Source: Ilumatobacteraceae bacterium | GTDB lineage: Bacteria; Actinomycetota; Acidimicrobiia; Acidimicrobiales; Ilumatobacteraceae | Reading direction: 5' to 3' | Assembly (NCBI GenBank): GCA_033344875.1 | Contig: JAWPMO010000001.1 | Span: forward strand, 3,249,595 to 3,313,594 | DNA length: 64,000 nucleotides | Shown here: one piece after another, positions 1-7,695 of the stretch | Layout: every line of letters starts with the position of its first letter | Position numbering within the stretch: position 1 is the stretch's first letter | Position numbers and translations under genes: made by a program | The notes under the pieces: model-generated | Databases searched by the model: none | What the model saw: only the letters and a program-made list of their open reading frames with translations | Told to the model about the DNA's origin: nothing

Positions 1-372
1 TTGGGTCGTCAGGCCCAGGCTGCGAGCGAACGAGCGCGTGAACTCGCCAAGACCGACGGGGGCGGCGGCCCGCTCGCCCAGGCCCGTCGTGATCTCGCCG
101 ATGCCAAGAAGGGCGCCAAGAGCGACAGCAAGAACGGCGACAGCAAGAACAGCGACAGCAAGAACAGCGGGGGGAAGAACGGCGGGGGGAAGCAGCAGCC
201 CGCCGCCAAGAAGAAGGGCAAGGGCGCCGAGACGCCCGAGCCCGCCGTGCGTCCGTCCAAGCGGACGACGCCACCGAAGAATCGACCGACACCATCCGCC
301 AAGTCGGGTGGCCGTCCGGCCGGACGTCCAGGAGGACGCCCGGCATCGAGCAACCGCCGCAAGCGTAAGTAG
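1..372 (+). CDS. yidC: Probable C-terminal tail of YidC membrane insertase (partial)
   Basis: The open frame is already running at base 1 and stops at 370-372, so only the 3' end is present. The 123 visible residues are a hydrophilic, Lys/Ser/Asn/Gly-rich tail with SKN-type repeats, ending in an Arg/Lys cluster (RRKRK). No membrane segment is visible. YidC proteins that lie directly upstream of jag and rsmG often end in such a basic ribosome-facing tail, so the call rests on position and tail character. The first codon TTG is probably an internal Leu rather than a start. The jag start follows 35 bp later, suggesting one transcript. Confidence 0.6.
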   Translation: MGRQAQAASERARELAKTDGGGGPLAQARRDLADAKKGAKSDSKNGDSKNSDSKNSGGKNGGGKQQPAAKKKGKGAETPEPAVRPSKRTTPPKNRPTPSAKSGGRPAGRPGGRPASSNRRKRK

Positions 373-407
373 ACGTCGGCGCCGAGCAGGAGCAGGAGAA
401 CAACACG

Positions 408-1271
408 ATGGAATGGGTGGAAACCACCGCCAAGACGGTCGCCGAGGCGCAGGATGTGGCGCTCGACCAACTCGGCGTCGCCGCCGACGAGGCCGAGTTC
501 GAGGTCCTCGAAGAACCGAAGTCCGGTCTGTTCGGACGAGTGCGTGGCGAGGCCCGCGTTCGCGCCCGGGTGAAGCCGACGGCCGTCCGACCCAAGCAGG
601 AGCGCCGCCAGCGCGGCAAGGGTCCGAAGCGTGACGGCGCGAAGAAGTCGGGTGGCAGGTCGAAGAGCAACGATGACCGGTCCGAATCCAAGGCATCCGA
701 CGGGGCCGACGACGCCCCCGCGACCGAGTCCAGCAAGCCTGCTCGACCGAAGCAACAGCGTCAGAACAAGGAGAGCAAGCGTATGGAGCACGAGCACCCC
801 CAGTCCGACGTGACCCCGCAGGAGGTGGGCGACGCCGCGGCGGCCTTCATGTCCCAGCTGGCCACGGCGTTCGGCGCCGAGAACGCCGAGACCGAACTCA
901 CGGTCGACGGCACCGACCTCGACGTCCGGGTCACCGGGAGCGAGCTCGGTCTGATGGTCGGCCCGGGCGGCCGCACCCTCACCGCGATCCAGGACCTGGT
1001 CCGGGTGTCGGCGCAGCGTCGCCTCGGCGACCACGAGACCCGCCTGCGGATCGACGTCGGTGGCTACCGCGAGAAGCGCCGCGCCGCACTCGAGCAGTTC
1101 GCCGGCAAGGTGGCCGCTCAGGTCATCGAGACCAACACCGCCAAGGCACTCGAGCCGATGTCGTCGAGCGACCGCAAGGCCGTGCACGATGCGGTCATCG
1201 AGATCGACGGCGTCACCAGCCATTCCGAAGGCGATGACCCGAACCGCCGGGTGGTCATCACGCCGAACTGA
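408..1271 (+). CDS. jag: Jag/KhpB RNA-binding protein (Jag-N, KH, R3H)
   Basis: This 287-residue protein has the three Jag/KhpB parts in order. Residues 1-52 are a Jag_N domain (AKTVAEAQDVALDQLG, then SGLFG). A charged low-complexity linker of about 80 residues follows. A KH-like domain with the loop VGPGGRTL lies around 180-195, and a C-terminal R3H domain ends with the VHDAVIEIDGV and SEGDDPNRRVVI segments. Jag/KhpB proteins bind RNA and influence envelope growth and division. ATG 408 is preceded by a GGAG-type ribosome site at 390-397. The gene sits between yidC and rsmG as in most Gram-positive chromosomes and is probably cotranscribed with both. Confidence 0.92.
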   Translation: MEWVETTAKTVAEAQDVALDQLGVAADEAEFEVLEEPKSGLFGRVRGEARVRARVKPTAVRPKQERRQRGKGPKRDGAKKSGGRSKSNDDRSESKASDGADDAPATESSKPARPKQQRQNKESKRMEHEHPQSDVTPQEVGDAAAAFMSQLATAFGAENAETELTVDGTDLDVRVTGSELGLMVGPGGRTLTAIQDLVRVSAQRRLGDHETRLRIDVGGYREKRRAALEQFAGKVAAQVIETNTAKALEPMSSSDRKAVHDAVIEIDGVTSHSEGDDPNRRVVITPN

Positions 1272-1289
1272 TCGGCTGATCCGATCGCC

Positions 1290-1826
1290 ATGAACACCGA
1301 GTTGCTCGAAACGCTGCGCGACGCGCAGCGTTTCGGCTTTTTCGGCGGCCGTCCGGTCGAGCAGGCGGCAGAACACGCGCTCGGCTTCGTCGATGCGCTG
1401 GGCCCGCTCGACGCCGGTTGCCGGCTGGTCGACCTCGGGAGCGGTGGCGGGCTCCCCGGTTTGGTGCTCGCCGACGCCTATCCCGAAATCCGCATCACGC
1501 TGGTCGATCGTCGCGAGAAGCGCACCGACTTCCTGCGACGCGCCGTCCTGCGTCTCGACTTCACCCACGTCGATGTCGTCGCCGCCGACGTCGACGTGTT
1601 GATCGGAGAGGTCGATGACGGGATCCGGCATCGCTTCGACGTCGTGACGGCTCGGGGATTCGGCCCCCCGTCGACGACGCTGACGGTCGCCTGTGACCTG
1701 CTCGCCCCCGCTGGTCGAGTGGTGATCAGCGAGCCGCCCGCCGGCGACCGGTGGGACGCAGAGCTCCTGACATCGCTCGGTGTGACTCGCCTGCCGGTGG
1801 GGCACGTGAGCGTCTTCCAGCGCTGA
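1290..1826 (+). CDS. rsmG: 16S rRNA (guanine527-N7)-methyltransferase RsmG
   Basis: RsmG transfers a methyl group from S-adenosylmethionine to N7 of G527 in 16S rRNA. The 178-residue protein has the SAM-binding motif DLGSGGGLPG around residue 48, the acidic strand end LVDRREKRTDFLRR and the motif IV-like FDVVTARGFG. It is shorter than the usual 205-240 residues, lacking part of the N-terminal lead-in and C-terminal end, but the catalytic core is complete. It starts 18 bp after jag and is the last gene before the parS region. Loss of RsmG gives low-level streptomycin resistance in other bacteria. Confidence 0.86.
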   Translation: MNTELLETLRDAQRFGFFGGRPVEQAAEHALGFVDALGPLDAGCRLVDLGSGGGLPGLVLADAYPEIRITLVDRREKRTDFLRRAVLRLDFTHVDVVAADVDVLIGEVDDGIRHRFDVVTARGFGPPSTTLTVACDLLAPAGRVVISEPPAGDRWDAELLTSLGVTRLPVGHVSVFQR

Positions 1827-2099
1827 CGACGCCGATTCGCTGCTGGAACGTCGGTCGACGGAGGTCGGCGGGGTACGCATCGCGAGGTCGGTACGGGCGG
1901 CACCGCTCGATCGGCCCGATGGCGCGAACCCGGTCGGCGCGACGGGGCGGCCGGACGGAACGGCGCGTTCGGTCCCCGTCGCCCGGCGACCGATGCCGTG
2001 ACAGGACGGAAGTGTGCTGTGGGTCGACCGCAGCAGTGACCGCACCGGACCCGGAAGCATCCGGCACGCGCGATCGGGGTGGGACGCTGCAGTTGGTGA

Positions 2100-2115
2100 T
2101 GTTCCACGTGGAACC
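2100..2115. other. parS: parS site 1
   Basis: TGTTCCACGTGGAACC contains a perfect 14-bp palindrome at 2101-2114 and matches the ParB recognition consensus TGTTNCACGTGAAACA except at the right flank. Confidence 0.85.
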
Positions 2116-2373
2116 TCGAGCCGCTCGAGTGGTGTGCGCACCGCCCGCTACACCGACCGAACGGCCCGTCCACGCGATGAGCCACAGGGTTGCTGTCTCT
2201 GGTGCAGGTGATGGGCGACGAGCCGCAGAGCCGTGCGGCGTCGAGACGTCCATGGAAGCCACGGCGCCGATGTGACTCACCAGTATCGGGTGTATACCTC
2301 TGGGCTGCCGAACATCGGGTCGACGATGACCGGGTAGGTGGTCGAGTGGTGGGCCGGGCTCTGCACGTTCGAT

Positions 2374-2389
2374 CGTTCCACGTGGGACA
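2374..2389. other. parS: parS site 2 (imperfect)
   Basis: CGTTCCACGTGGGACA keeps the CACGTG core and both half-sites with single departures. It is preceded by ACGTTCGATC, a flank shared with sites 3 and 4. Confidence 0.7.
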
Positions 2390-2503
2390 GGGGGCGGCTC
2401 CGCCGGATGAACGTCCGGGGAGCGGAAGCCACGGGCCGGACCGACGGTTCTCGGTGCCACCAGGGGCGACGACTCCCAGGTGCCCGGCTGATGGACGTTC
2501 GAT

Positions 2504-2519
2504 TGTTCCACGTGAAACA
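2504..2519. other. parS: parS site 3 (consensus)
   Basis: TGTTCCACGTGAAACA is identical to the classical bacterial parS consensus. The flanking sequence is homologous to that of site 4. Confidence 0.92.
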
Positions 2520-2643
2520 TGTCTGGAGCCCGCCGTGGGAGGGTCCGTCGGTGGGGTGCGGTTTGTCGGCCGGACCCGTGGTTCGCCGGCGGCCGTCACC
2601 AGGGGCGAGGACATCTCAGATCACCCGGCTGCCGGGCGTTCGA

Positions 2644-2659
2644 TGTTCCACGTGAAACA
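2644..2659. other. parS: parS site 4 (consensus)
   Basis: TGTTCCACGTGAAACA is a second exact consensus site, 140 bp from site 3 with recognisably duplicated flanks. Confidence 0.92.
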
Positions 2660-2910
2660 TGGCGGATGGCTCGCGGGGCGGGCCGGCCGGGGAACGGCTC
2701 AACCCGGCTCTCGTGACGTCGGTCGCAGCACGTCTGCGGATCGTCGCCGGTCCGTCGGCCGCTCGCGAACGGTGACGTTGTTGCACCTTGAACGTCGGAC
2801 AACCCTCGGGGCGGTCGTCGCCGAGCTGGGGGCGGATGTGCTGTCCTGCGCACAGTGTGGAGTTGCCTGCGGCCCTGTCCCGTGTCGGTTACCAGCATCT
2901 GACCGCGCGA

Positions 2911-2926
2911 TGTTTCACGTGGAACA
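2911..2926. other. parS: parS site 5
   Basis: TGTTTCACGTGGAACA has both half-sites and the CACGTG core, with one departure from the consensus. Confidence 0.88.
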
Positions 2927-3043
2927 ACGACGTCTCGGTGCCCGGCAATCGAGGGTCCCGAGGTCGGGTCGGTTTGCGGTGGTCAGAGACGGTCGCCGTT
3001 CGCGACCGAGACCCTCGTGTTCGCTCCCCGACGACACGTTCGG

Positions 3044-3059
3044 TGTCTCACGTGGAACC
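3044..3059. other. parS: parS site 6 (imperfect)
   Basis: TGTCTCACGTGGAACC keeps the CACGTG core and the GGAAC half-site. The left half-site and right flank carry changes. Confidence 0.7.
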
Positions 3060-3190
3060 GGGGCCAGGATGACGCAGATCCCGCAAACGAAGCGGTCGGC
3101 CCGGCCACCCTGCCGCTTCGGCCGGGAGCCCACCCAACCGTCCGGCTGTGTTCGTCGGGCGAGTGGAACGGTCGTCGGACGCGCCCGGAT

Positions 3191-3206
3191 GGTTTCACGT
3201 GGAACA
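3191..3206. other. parS: parS site 7
   Basis: GGTTTCACGTGGAACA is the site closest to parA, 67 bp before its start codon. ParB spreading from here would cover the parA promoter. Confidence 0.85.
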
Positions 3207-3272
3207 TCTGACGCCGCGGTGAAACCGTGACCATCCTCGCATTTGGCTCGTTGACCGGCCAGACTGTGTGCA

Positions 3273-4073
3273 ATGGACGCCGAAGCACCACGCCCGACCG
3301 GGCGGCCACTCCCCCGCGTCATCGCGATCGCCAACCAGAAGGGTGGCGTCGGGAAGACGACCACCACCATCAACGTCGGGGCCTGCCTGGCCGAGATGGG
3401 ACTGCGGACCCTCGTGGTCGACCTCGATCCGCAGGGGAACGCCTCCACGGGGCTGGGGATCGAGAACCGAGGTCTCGAGACGTCGATGTACCACGTGCTG
3501 ATGCACGACGTCCCGCTGGAGAACTGCATCGAGCCGACGGACGTTCGGAACCTCTTCGTCGCGCCGGCGAGCCTCGATCTGGCAGGTGCGGAGATCGAAC
3601 TCGTTCCGGCCTTCAGCCGCGAGACTCGCCTCAAGAACGCCATCGCCGCCGTGATCGACGACTACGACTATGTCCTCATCGACTGTCCGCCCACACTCGG
3701 CCTTCTGACGGTCAACGGCCTGGCCGCAGCGACCGAGGTGATGGTGCCGATCCAGACCGAGTACTACGCGCTCGAAGGCCTGGGCCAGCTGCTGCGCAAC
3801 GTCGACCTCGTCAAACGGAACCTGAACCCGACGCTCGAGGTGTCGACCATCGTCTGCGTGATGTACGACGCACGAACGAAGCTGTCCGACCAGGTCGTGC
3901 AAGAGGTCCGTGAGCATTTCGGCGACAAGGTGGTCCGCAGTGTGGTCCCGAGGTCGGTCCGATTGTCGGAAGCCCCCTCGTTCGGACAACCGATCATCAC
4001 GTTCGATCCACGTTCGCGGGGCGCCGTCGCCTATCGCGATGTGGCCAAGGAGGTACACGATGGCGCGGCGTAG
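3273..4073 (+). CDS. parA: Chromosome partitioning ATPase ParA (Soj)
   Basis: ParA is the deviant-Walker ATPase that moves ParB-parS complexes over the nucleoid. The 266-residue protein shows the signature P-loop KGGVGKTT at residues 23-30, the Walker A' region VDLDPQGNASTGLG, the Walker B strand YVLIDCPP and the late RSVRLSEAPSFGQPI segment typical of chromosomal ParA/Soj. There is no N-terminal DNA-binding domain, as expected for the chromosomal type. It follows the parS region and overlaps parB by 14 bp, so the two are translated together. Confidence 0.95.
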   Translation: MDAEAPRPTGRPLPRVIAIANQKGGVGKTTTTINVGACLAEMGLRTLVVDLDPQGNASTGLGIENRGLETSMYHVLMHDVPLENCIEPTDVRNLFVAPASLDLAGAEIELVPAFSRETRLKNAIAAVIDDYDYVLIDCPPTLGLLTVNGLAAATEVMVPIQTEYYALEGLGQLLRNVDLVKRNLNPTLEVSTIVCVMYDARTKLSDQVVQEVREHFGDKVVRSVVPRSVRLSEAPSFGQPIITFDPRSRGAVAYRDVAKEVHDGAA

Positions 4074-4977
4074 CGGTTTGGGCAAGGGGCTGAGTTCGCT
4101 GATCCCGCCAGGCGAGGCAGAACCAGGGGAGTCCGACGCCGGAGCGTTCCTCCGCGACATCCCGGTCGGTGATGTGACCCCGAATCCCCACCAGCCGCGC
4201 GTGCACTTCGATGAGGAATCACTCGCGGAACTGACGGCCTCGGTGCAGCAGCTCGGTGTCCTGCAACCGATCCTGGTGCGACCGACCGACCACGGCTTCG
4301 AACTGATCGCGGGGGAGCGACGGTGGCGGGCTGCCGGCCGTGCCGGTCTCGCGATGATCCCGGCTGTAATCCGGGTGACCGATGACCTTGCGTCGGTCGA
4401 GCAAGCGTTGGTGGAGAACCTGCACCGCCAGGACCTGACGGCGCTGGAGGAGGCAGCGGCCTACCAACAGCTGATCGACGATTTCGACCTCACGCACGAG
4501 CAACTCGCTGATCGGGTCGGGAAGAGTCGCTCGTCGATCACCAACACTCTGCGTTTGCTGGGACTGCCGCCGGGCATCCAGCATCTGCTCGCCGACGGCA
4601 AACTCAGTGCCGGTCACGCCCGTGCGCTCCTGGCGACGCCCGACCGCAGTCTGCAGGAATCGCTTGCCCGGCAGGCCGCCGACGAAGGATGGAGCGTTCG
4701 CGCCGTCGAAGAGGCCGTCAAGGCCGGTGGCGCGGTACCGACGATCGACGAGGAAGCCGTCACCGAGGCTCCGGTGCCGGCGCCGGAACACGACGGCGCC
4801 GGCGTGGCACCCTCGACCCGCTTGCGGCCGCCGGGTCTGCTCGAACTCGAAGAGCTCCTGGCCGATCACCTCGAGACCCGGGTCTCGGTACAGATGGGTG
4901 CCAAGCGGGGGCGGATCTCGATCGAGTTCGCCGACCTCGAGGACTTGGAGCGGATCTACCGCCGTATGGCGGACTGA
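4060..4977 (+). CDS. parB: Chromosome partitioning protein ParB (Spo0J)
   Basis: ParB is the CTP-dependent clamp that loads at parS and spreads. ATG 4060 is chosen because it gives the canonical N-terminus MARRSGLGKGLSSLIP and is preceded by AAGGAGG at 4047-4053, inside the parA end. The 305-residue protein has the ParB/Srx CTP-binding domain with GERRWRA at 85-91 and ENLHRQDLTALEEA. A helix-turn-helix domain (LADRVGKSRSSITNTLRLL) reads parS, and a C-terminal dimer domain follows. A variable Glu/Pro linker lies around residues 225-260. A longer in-frame extension to 3910 overlaps parA and is not credible. Confidence 0.95.
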   Translation: MARRSGLGKGLSSLIPPGEAEPGESDAGAFLRDIPVGDVTPNPHQPRVHFDEESLAELTASVQQLGVLQPILVRPTDHGFELIAGERRWRAAGRAGLAMIPAVIRVTDDLASVEQALVENLHRQDLTALEEAAAYQQLIDDFDLTHEQLADRVGKSRSSITNTLRLLGLPPGIQHLLADGKLSAGHARALLATPDRSLQESLARQAADEGWSVRAVEEAVKAGGAVPTIDEEAVTEAPVPAPEHDGAGVAPSTRLRPPGLLELEELLADHLETRVSVQMGAKRGRISIEFADLEDLERIYRRMAD

Positions 4978-5077
4978 GGGCACCTCGGTGATACGTCCGA
5001 ATCCACATTGTCCGGACCTATTTGACCCTCAACATTCGACCCGCGCGTGACGTTCAGTCACAGGGTGGGGAGAATTC

Positions 5078-5086
5078 TGTGGATAA
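5078..5086 (-). other. DnaA box
   Basis: TGTGGATAA, read as TTATCCACA on the minus strand, is a perfect DnaA box. It lies between the convergent parB and cwlM genes. A single box is weak evidence of function, but a variant box lies 41 bp away. Confidence 0.45.
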
Positions 5087-5095
5087 ACCATCGAT

Positions 5096-5122
5096 CCCAG
5101 GGTGAGTTCGGCTCAACCTGGG
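5096..5122. terminator. Hairpin between convergent parB and cwlM
   Basis: CCCAGG-G-TGAG (5096-5106) can pair with CTCA-A-CCTGGG (5112-5122) around a TTCGG loop, giving a stem of 10 pairs with one internal mismatch. There is no T-tract on either strand. The cwlM stop codon is inside the hairpin. Its position between two gene ends suggests a bidirectional transcription stop. Confidence 0.5.
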
Positions 5123-6084
5123 GATAACACCGGTATTCTTCCCCAGTCCTCGAGGGCCTCGACCACTGCGTGAACGATCTGCGGAGCGTGGTCGAGCGCC
5201 TGTTGGATCGCGCCGAGCGTGAACAACACCGCCGGCATGCGGGTTTCGCGGAGCACCTGCAGTCGCATGCCCTCGACCTGTGGATCAAGGTCCATCTCAC
5301 GCGACGCGCAGCACTGCGAGATCCGGAGCGCAAGGGCACGCCCGCCCGCCGATTCGAACTGTGGCACCGCGTAGTAGTGGATCGTCGATGCCGGACCCGC
5401 CTGCGCCTCGAACCCGATGTACACCGTGGCCGCGAACCGGTTCGCGGTCGCCGCCTGGACCCCGGCATCGGGCTCGTCGGAGGCGACCACGGTCGCGCTC
5501 CGCTGCCGCAGGGCCTGGACGAGCTGGCGTGACAGTGCACTCAGGCCGCCGAACTGGCCCACGACGACCCGGAGATCGCTCAGCGAGCGAGCGGTCGCCG
5601 TCAGCGCCTCGAGTTCGCGGAGCGCGGTGATGCCCGGGCCCCTGCCGGTCTGCCGGGCCAACACCTCGAGGGCACGCACCGTTGCCGGTCCACAGACCCC
5701 GTCGACGTTGAGCCCGCTGTTGTGCTGGAAGTCCTCGAGTGCGCCGGCCGTCGCCGGGCCGAAGATGCCGTCGACACGGCCGGAATCGAAACCGATCCGT
5801 GCCAACGACGACTGGAGTTCGGCGACGTCGTCACCGCGCAGGTTCGGCGCGACCAGCATGAGCAGGCGGTCGCCGAGCTTCCAGGAAGCTTCGACGATGG
5901 CGCGCCAGGTGCCCTGATCACAGCGTCCGGTGGCTCGCAGGCCCCGCCCTTGCTGGAACTCGATGACGCTGCGCTCGGTGACCGCACAGAAAAAGCCCGC
6001 CTCGGCGCCGACCGGCGGGAAGCCGGCGGTACCGAGGCGGCGTTGCAGGTCGCGGATCGCTTCGCCGCGTTGACCGGGGGTCAG
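5113..6084 (-). CDS. cwlM: CwlM-like protein: two peptidoglycan-binding domains plus degenerate amidase domain
   Basis: The frame encodes about 323 residues. A first PG-binding domain covers residues 5-65 (RDLQRRLG, VIEFQQGRGL, GTWRAIVEASWKLGDRLL). A second covers 85-150 (DDVAELQSSL, VDGIFGPATAGALEDFQ). An amidase_3-like domain fills 165-320. ATG 5859 would delete the whole first PG domain, yet no ATG, GTG or TTG exists upstream in frame. The best start is CTG 6084, which overlaps the trxA stop as CTGA. The amidase domain has VVVGQFGG where zinc amidases have DPGHGG, and YIGFEAQ where they have an S-H-N type motif, so zinc ligands are missing. Mycobacterial CwlM is likewise a non-catalytic regulator of peptidoglycan synthesis controlled by a Ser/Thr kinase. 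Confidence 0.8.
   Translation of the reverse strand: MTPGQRGEAIRDLQRRLGTAGFPPVGAEAGFFCAVTERSVIEFQQGRGLRATGRCDQGTWRAIVEASWKLGDRLLMLVAPNLRGDDVAELQSSLARIGFDSGRVDGIFGPATAGALEDFQHNSGLNVDGVCGPATVRALEVLARQTGRGPGITALRELEALTATARSLSDLRVVVGQFGGLSALSRQLVQALRQRSATVVASDEPDAGVQAATANRFAATVYIGFEAQAGPASTIHYYAVPQFESAGGRALALRISQCCASREMDLDPQVEGMRLQVLRETRMPAVLFTLGAIQQALDHAPQIVHAVVEALEDWGRIPVLSPG
5119..5127 (-). other. DnaA-box-like site
   Basis: TGGGGATAA, read as TTATCCCCA on the minus strand, has one mismatch to TTATCCACA and overlaps the last codons of cwlM. Confidence 0.35.
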
Positions 6085-6419
6085 TGGGAAGTGGCCAGAA
6101 ATTCGTCGAGCTCCTGGAGGAGGGCACCCTTGCCCTTGGCACCGACGATCTTCTTCTTGACGTCGCCGTCCTGGAGGACGAGGAGCGTCGGAATGCTCAT
6201 CACGCTGAACCGCATCGCGATCTCGGGGTTTTCGTCGACGTTGAGCTTGGTGATGTTGATCTGCTCACCGAGTTCGCCGGCCAGTTCTTCGAGGATCGGT
6301 GCGATCTGCTTGCACGGACCACACCACTCGGCCCAGAAGTCGACGAGGACGGGTGCCGACGAGCTGTTGACGGTCTCGTCGAAGGTCGCAGTGGTGAGGT
6401 TGGTGATCCCGTTGGCCAT
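6081..6419 (-). CDS. trxA: Thioredoxin
   Basis: This 112-residue thioredoxin has the active site WCGPC at residues 32-36, the FWAEWCGPCK context and the cis-Pro segment MSIPTLLV. It reduces protein disulfides with electrons from the thioredoxin reductase encoded just upstream. ATG 6419 (MANGIT) is preferred over the upstream ATG 6437 because AAAGGA lies 8-9 nt before it. Its TGA stop overlaps the proposed CTG start of cwlM by 4 nt, suggesting translational coupling. Confidence 0.95.
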   Translation of the reverse strand: MANGITNLTTATFDETVNSSSAPVLVDFWAEWCGPCKQIAPILEELAGELGEQINITKLNVDENPEIAMRFSVMSIPTLLVLQDGDVKKKIVGAKGKGALLQELDEFLATSH

Positions 6420-6667
6420 GGTTTCGGTCCTTTGCATCTCGCCCGATGGGGCGTAGGGGAGTGTACCGAAAGGGAACCGGGTGCCCGGGTCATCTATTCC
6501 GCGTCGACGGTCGGCGACTGGTCGCCGACCGCCTGGGGCTCACTTCGACCGCTCACCGACTGCGCCTCGTCGCTGGCGCTTCCGTCGTCGCGTCGTTGAT
6601 GGCCGGGCGTGACGGGTCGCCGTTGGCCCTGGGGTCAGGGCGCCTGTCGCGCCGTTGGGGTGGCGAC

Positions 6668-7666
6668 TCAGGCGTCGACCTGGGTGGGGGCCCAGTGCTC
6701 CTCGATGGTGGCGATGTCGTCGTCTTCGCGGTCTTCGAGCCAGCGCTCGGCGTCGATCGCGGCCATACAGCCGGAGCCGGCGGCGGTGATCGCCTGCCGG
6801 TAGGTGTGATCCTGCACATCACCGCAGGCGAACACGCCGTCGATGTTGGTGTACGTCGACCCTTCCTTGGTGATCAGGTAGCCGTTGTCCTCCATGTCGA
6901 GCACACCCTGGAACAGGTCGGTGTTGGGGCGGTGGCCGATCGCCACGAACAGACCCGCCACCGGCATCTCGGAGACGGCGCCGTCGACCGTGCTGGTGAC
7001 TTCGATCCCCTCGACCCGATCATCGCCCCTGATGGCGGTGACCGTGTGGTTCCACAGGAACTCGATCTTCGGGTTCGCCTTCGCACGATCCTGCATGATC
7101 TTCGAGGCGCGCAATTCGTCGCGACGGTGGACGATCGTCACCTTGTCGGCGAACTTCGTGAGGAAGGTCGCCTCCTCGATGGCGGAGTCGCCACCGCCGA
7201 CGACCGCGATCTCCTGGCCGCGGAAGAAGAAGCCGTCACAGGTCGCACACGTCGACAGACCGTGCCCCATCAGGCGCGATTCCTCCTCGAGGCCGAGCAT
7301 CAGCGACTGGGCACCGGTCGACACGATGATCGAGGCGGCCTGGTATTCCTGATCGCGGATCCACACCTTGAACGGACGCTGCGAGAAGTCGATGCGGCTC
7401 ACCTTCTCGGTGATGAACTCGGCGCCGAAACGTTCGGCCTGCGAGCGGAAGTTCATCATGAGCTCGGGGCCCATGATGCCGTCGGGGAAGCCGGGGAAGT
7501 TCTCGACCTCGGTGGTGAGCATCAGCTGACCACCCGGCTGGTCGGAGGTGGACGACGGTTCACCCTCGATCACCAGCGGCGCCAGGTTGGCGCGGGCGGC
7601 GTAGATCGCAGCGGTCAGGCCGGCGGGGCCGGAACCGATCACGATGACGTTGCGGACTTCGGACAT
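6668..7666 (-). CDS. trxB: Thioredoxin reductase (NADPH)
   Basis: This FAD enzyme passes electrons from NADPH to thioredoxin. The 332-residue protein has the FAD-binding GSGPAG at residues 11-16, the redox pair CATC at 140-143, the NADPH-binding VVGGGDSAIEEA and the C-terminal FAD motif GVFACGDVQD. ATG 7666 is selected by GGGAGG a few bases upstream. The in-frame extension to 7795 reads through the next gene's tail and is rejected. A 248-bp gap separates it from trxA; I saw no gene in that gap. Confidence 0.95.
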   Translation of the reverse strand: MSEVRNVIVIGSGPAGLTAAIYAARANLAPLVIEGEPSSTSDQPGGQLMLTTEVENFPGFPDGIMGPELMMNFRSQAERFGAEFITEKVSRIDFSQRPFKVWIRDQEYQAASIIVSTGAQSLMLGLEEESRLMGHGLSTCATCDGFFFRGQEIAVVGGGDSAIEEATFLTKFADKVTIVHRRDELRASKIMQDRAKANPKIEFLWNHTVTAIRGDDRVEGIEVTSTVDGAVSEMPVAGLFVAIGHRPNTDLFQGVLDMEDNGYLITKEGSTYTNIDGVFACGDVQDHTYRQAITAAGSGCMAAIDAERWLEDREDDDIATIEEHWAPTQVDA

Positions 7667-7695
7667 GGTGCCTCCCGGAGGGCGAAGAGCGAGGG

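Larger units (their letters stand above)
1827..3272. other. Gene-free centromere region carrying the parS array
   Basis: No convincing gene lies between rsmG and parA. Long frames here are artefacts; several contain FHVKH or FHVEQ, which is simply translated parS. The region carries seven clear parS-like 16-mers centred at about 2107.5, 2381.5, 2511.5, 2651.5, 2918.5, 3051.5 and 3198.5. Two decayed copies are possible at 2248-2259 and 2779-2794. Centre-to-centre steps, counting the decayed copies, are 145, 129, 130, 140, 135, 132, 133 and 147 bp. Flanks of the third and fourth sites are homologous (CACCAGGGGCGA at 2458-2469 and 2597-2608), which indicates growth by tandem duplication of a unit of about 135-140 bp. 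Confidence 0.85.

Noticed and set aside
9-2141. 710-codon minus-strand frame opposite yidC, jag and rsmG
   Set aside because: It is a shadow of three well-supported genes and has no recognisable domain.
2190-3230. Long plus-strand frame (346 codons) across the parS region
   Set aside because: Its residues include FHVKH and FHVEQ repeats that are simply translated parS sites; there is no ribosome site, domain or coherent composition.
6420-6667. Possible small gene between trxB and trxA
   Set aside because: No frame has a credible start, ribosome site or composition; it is left as an intergenic gap.
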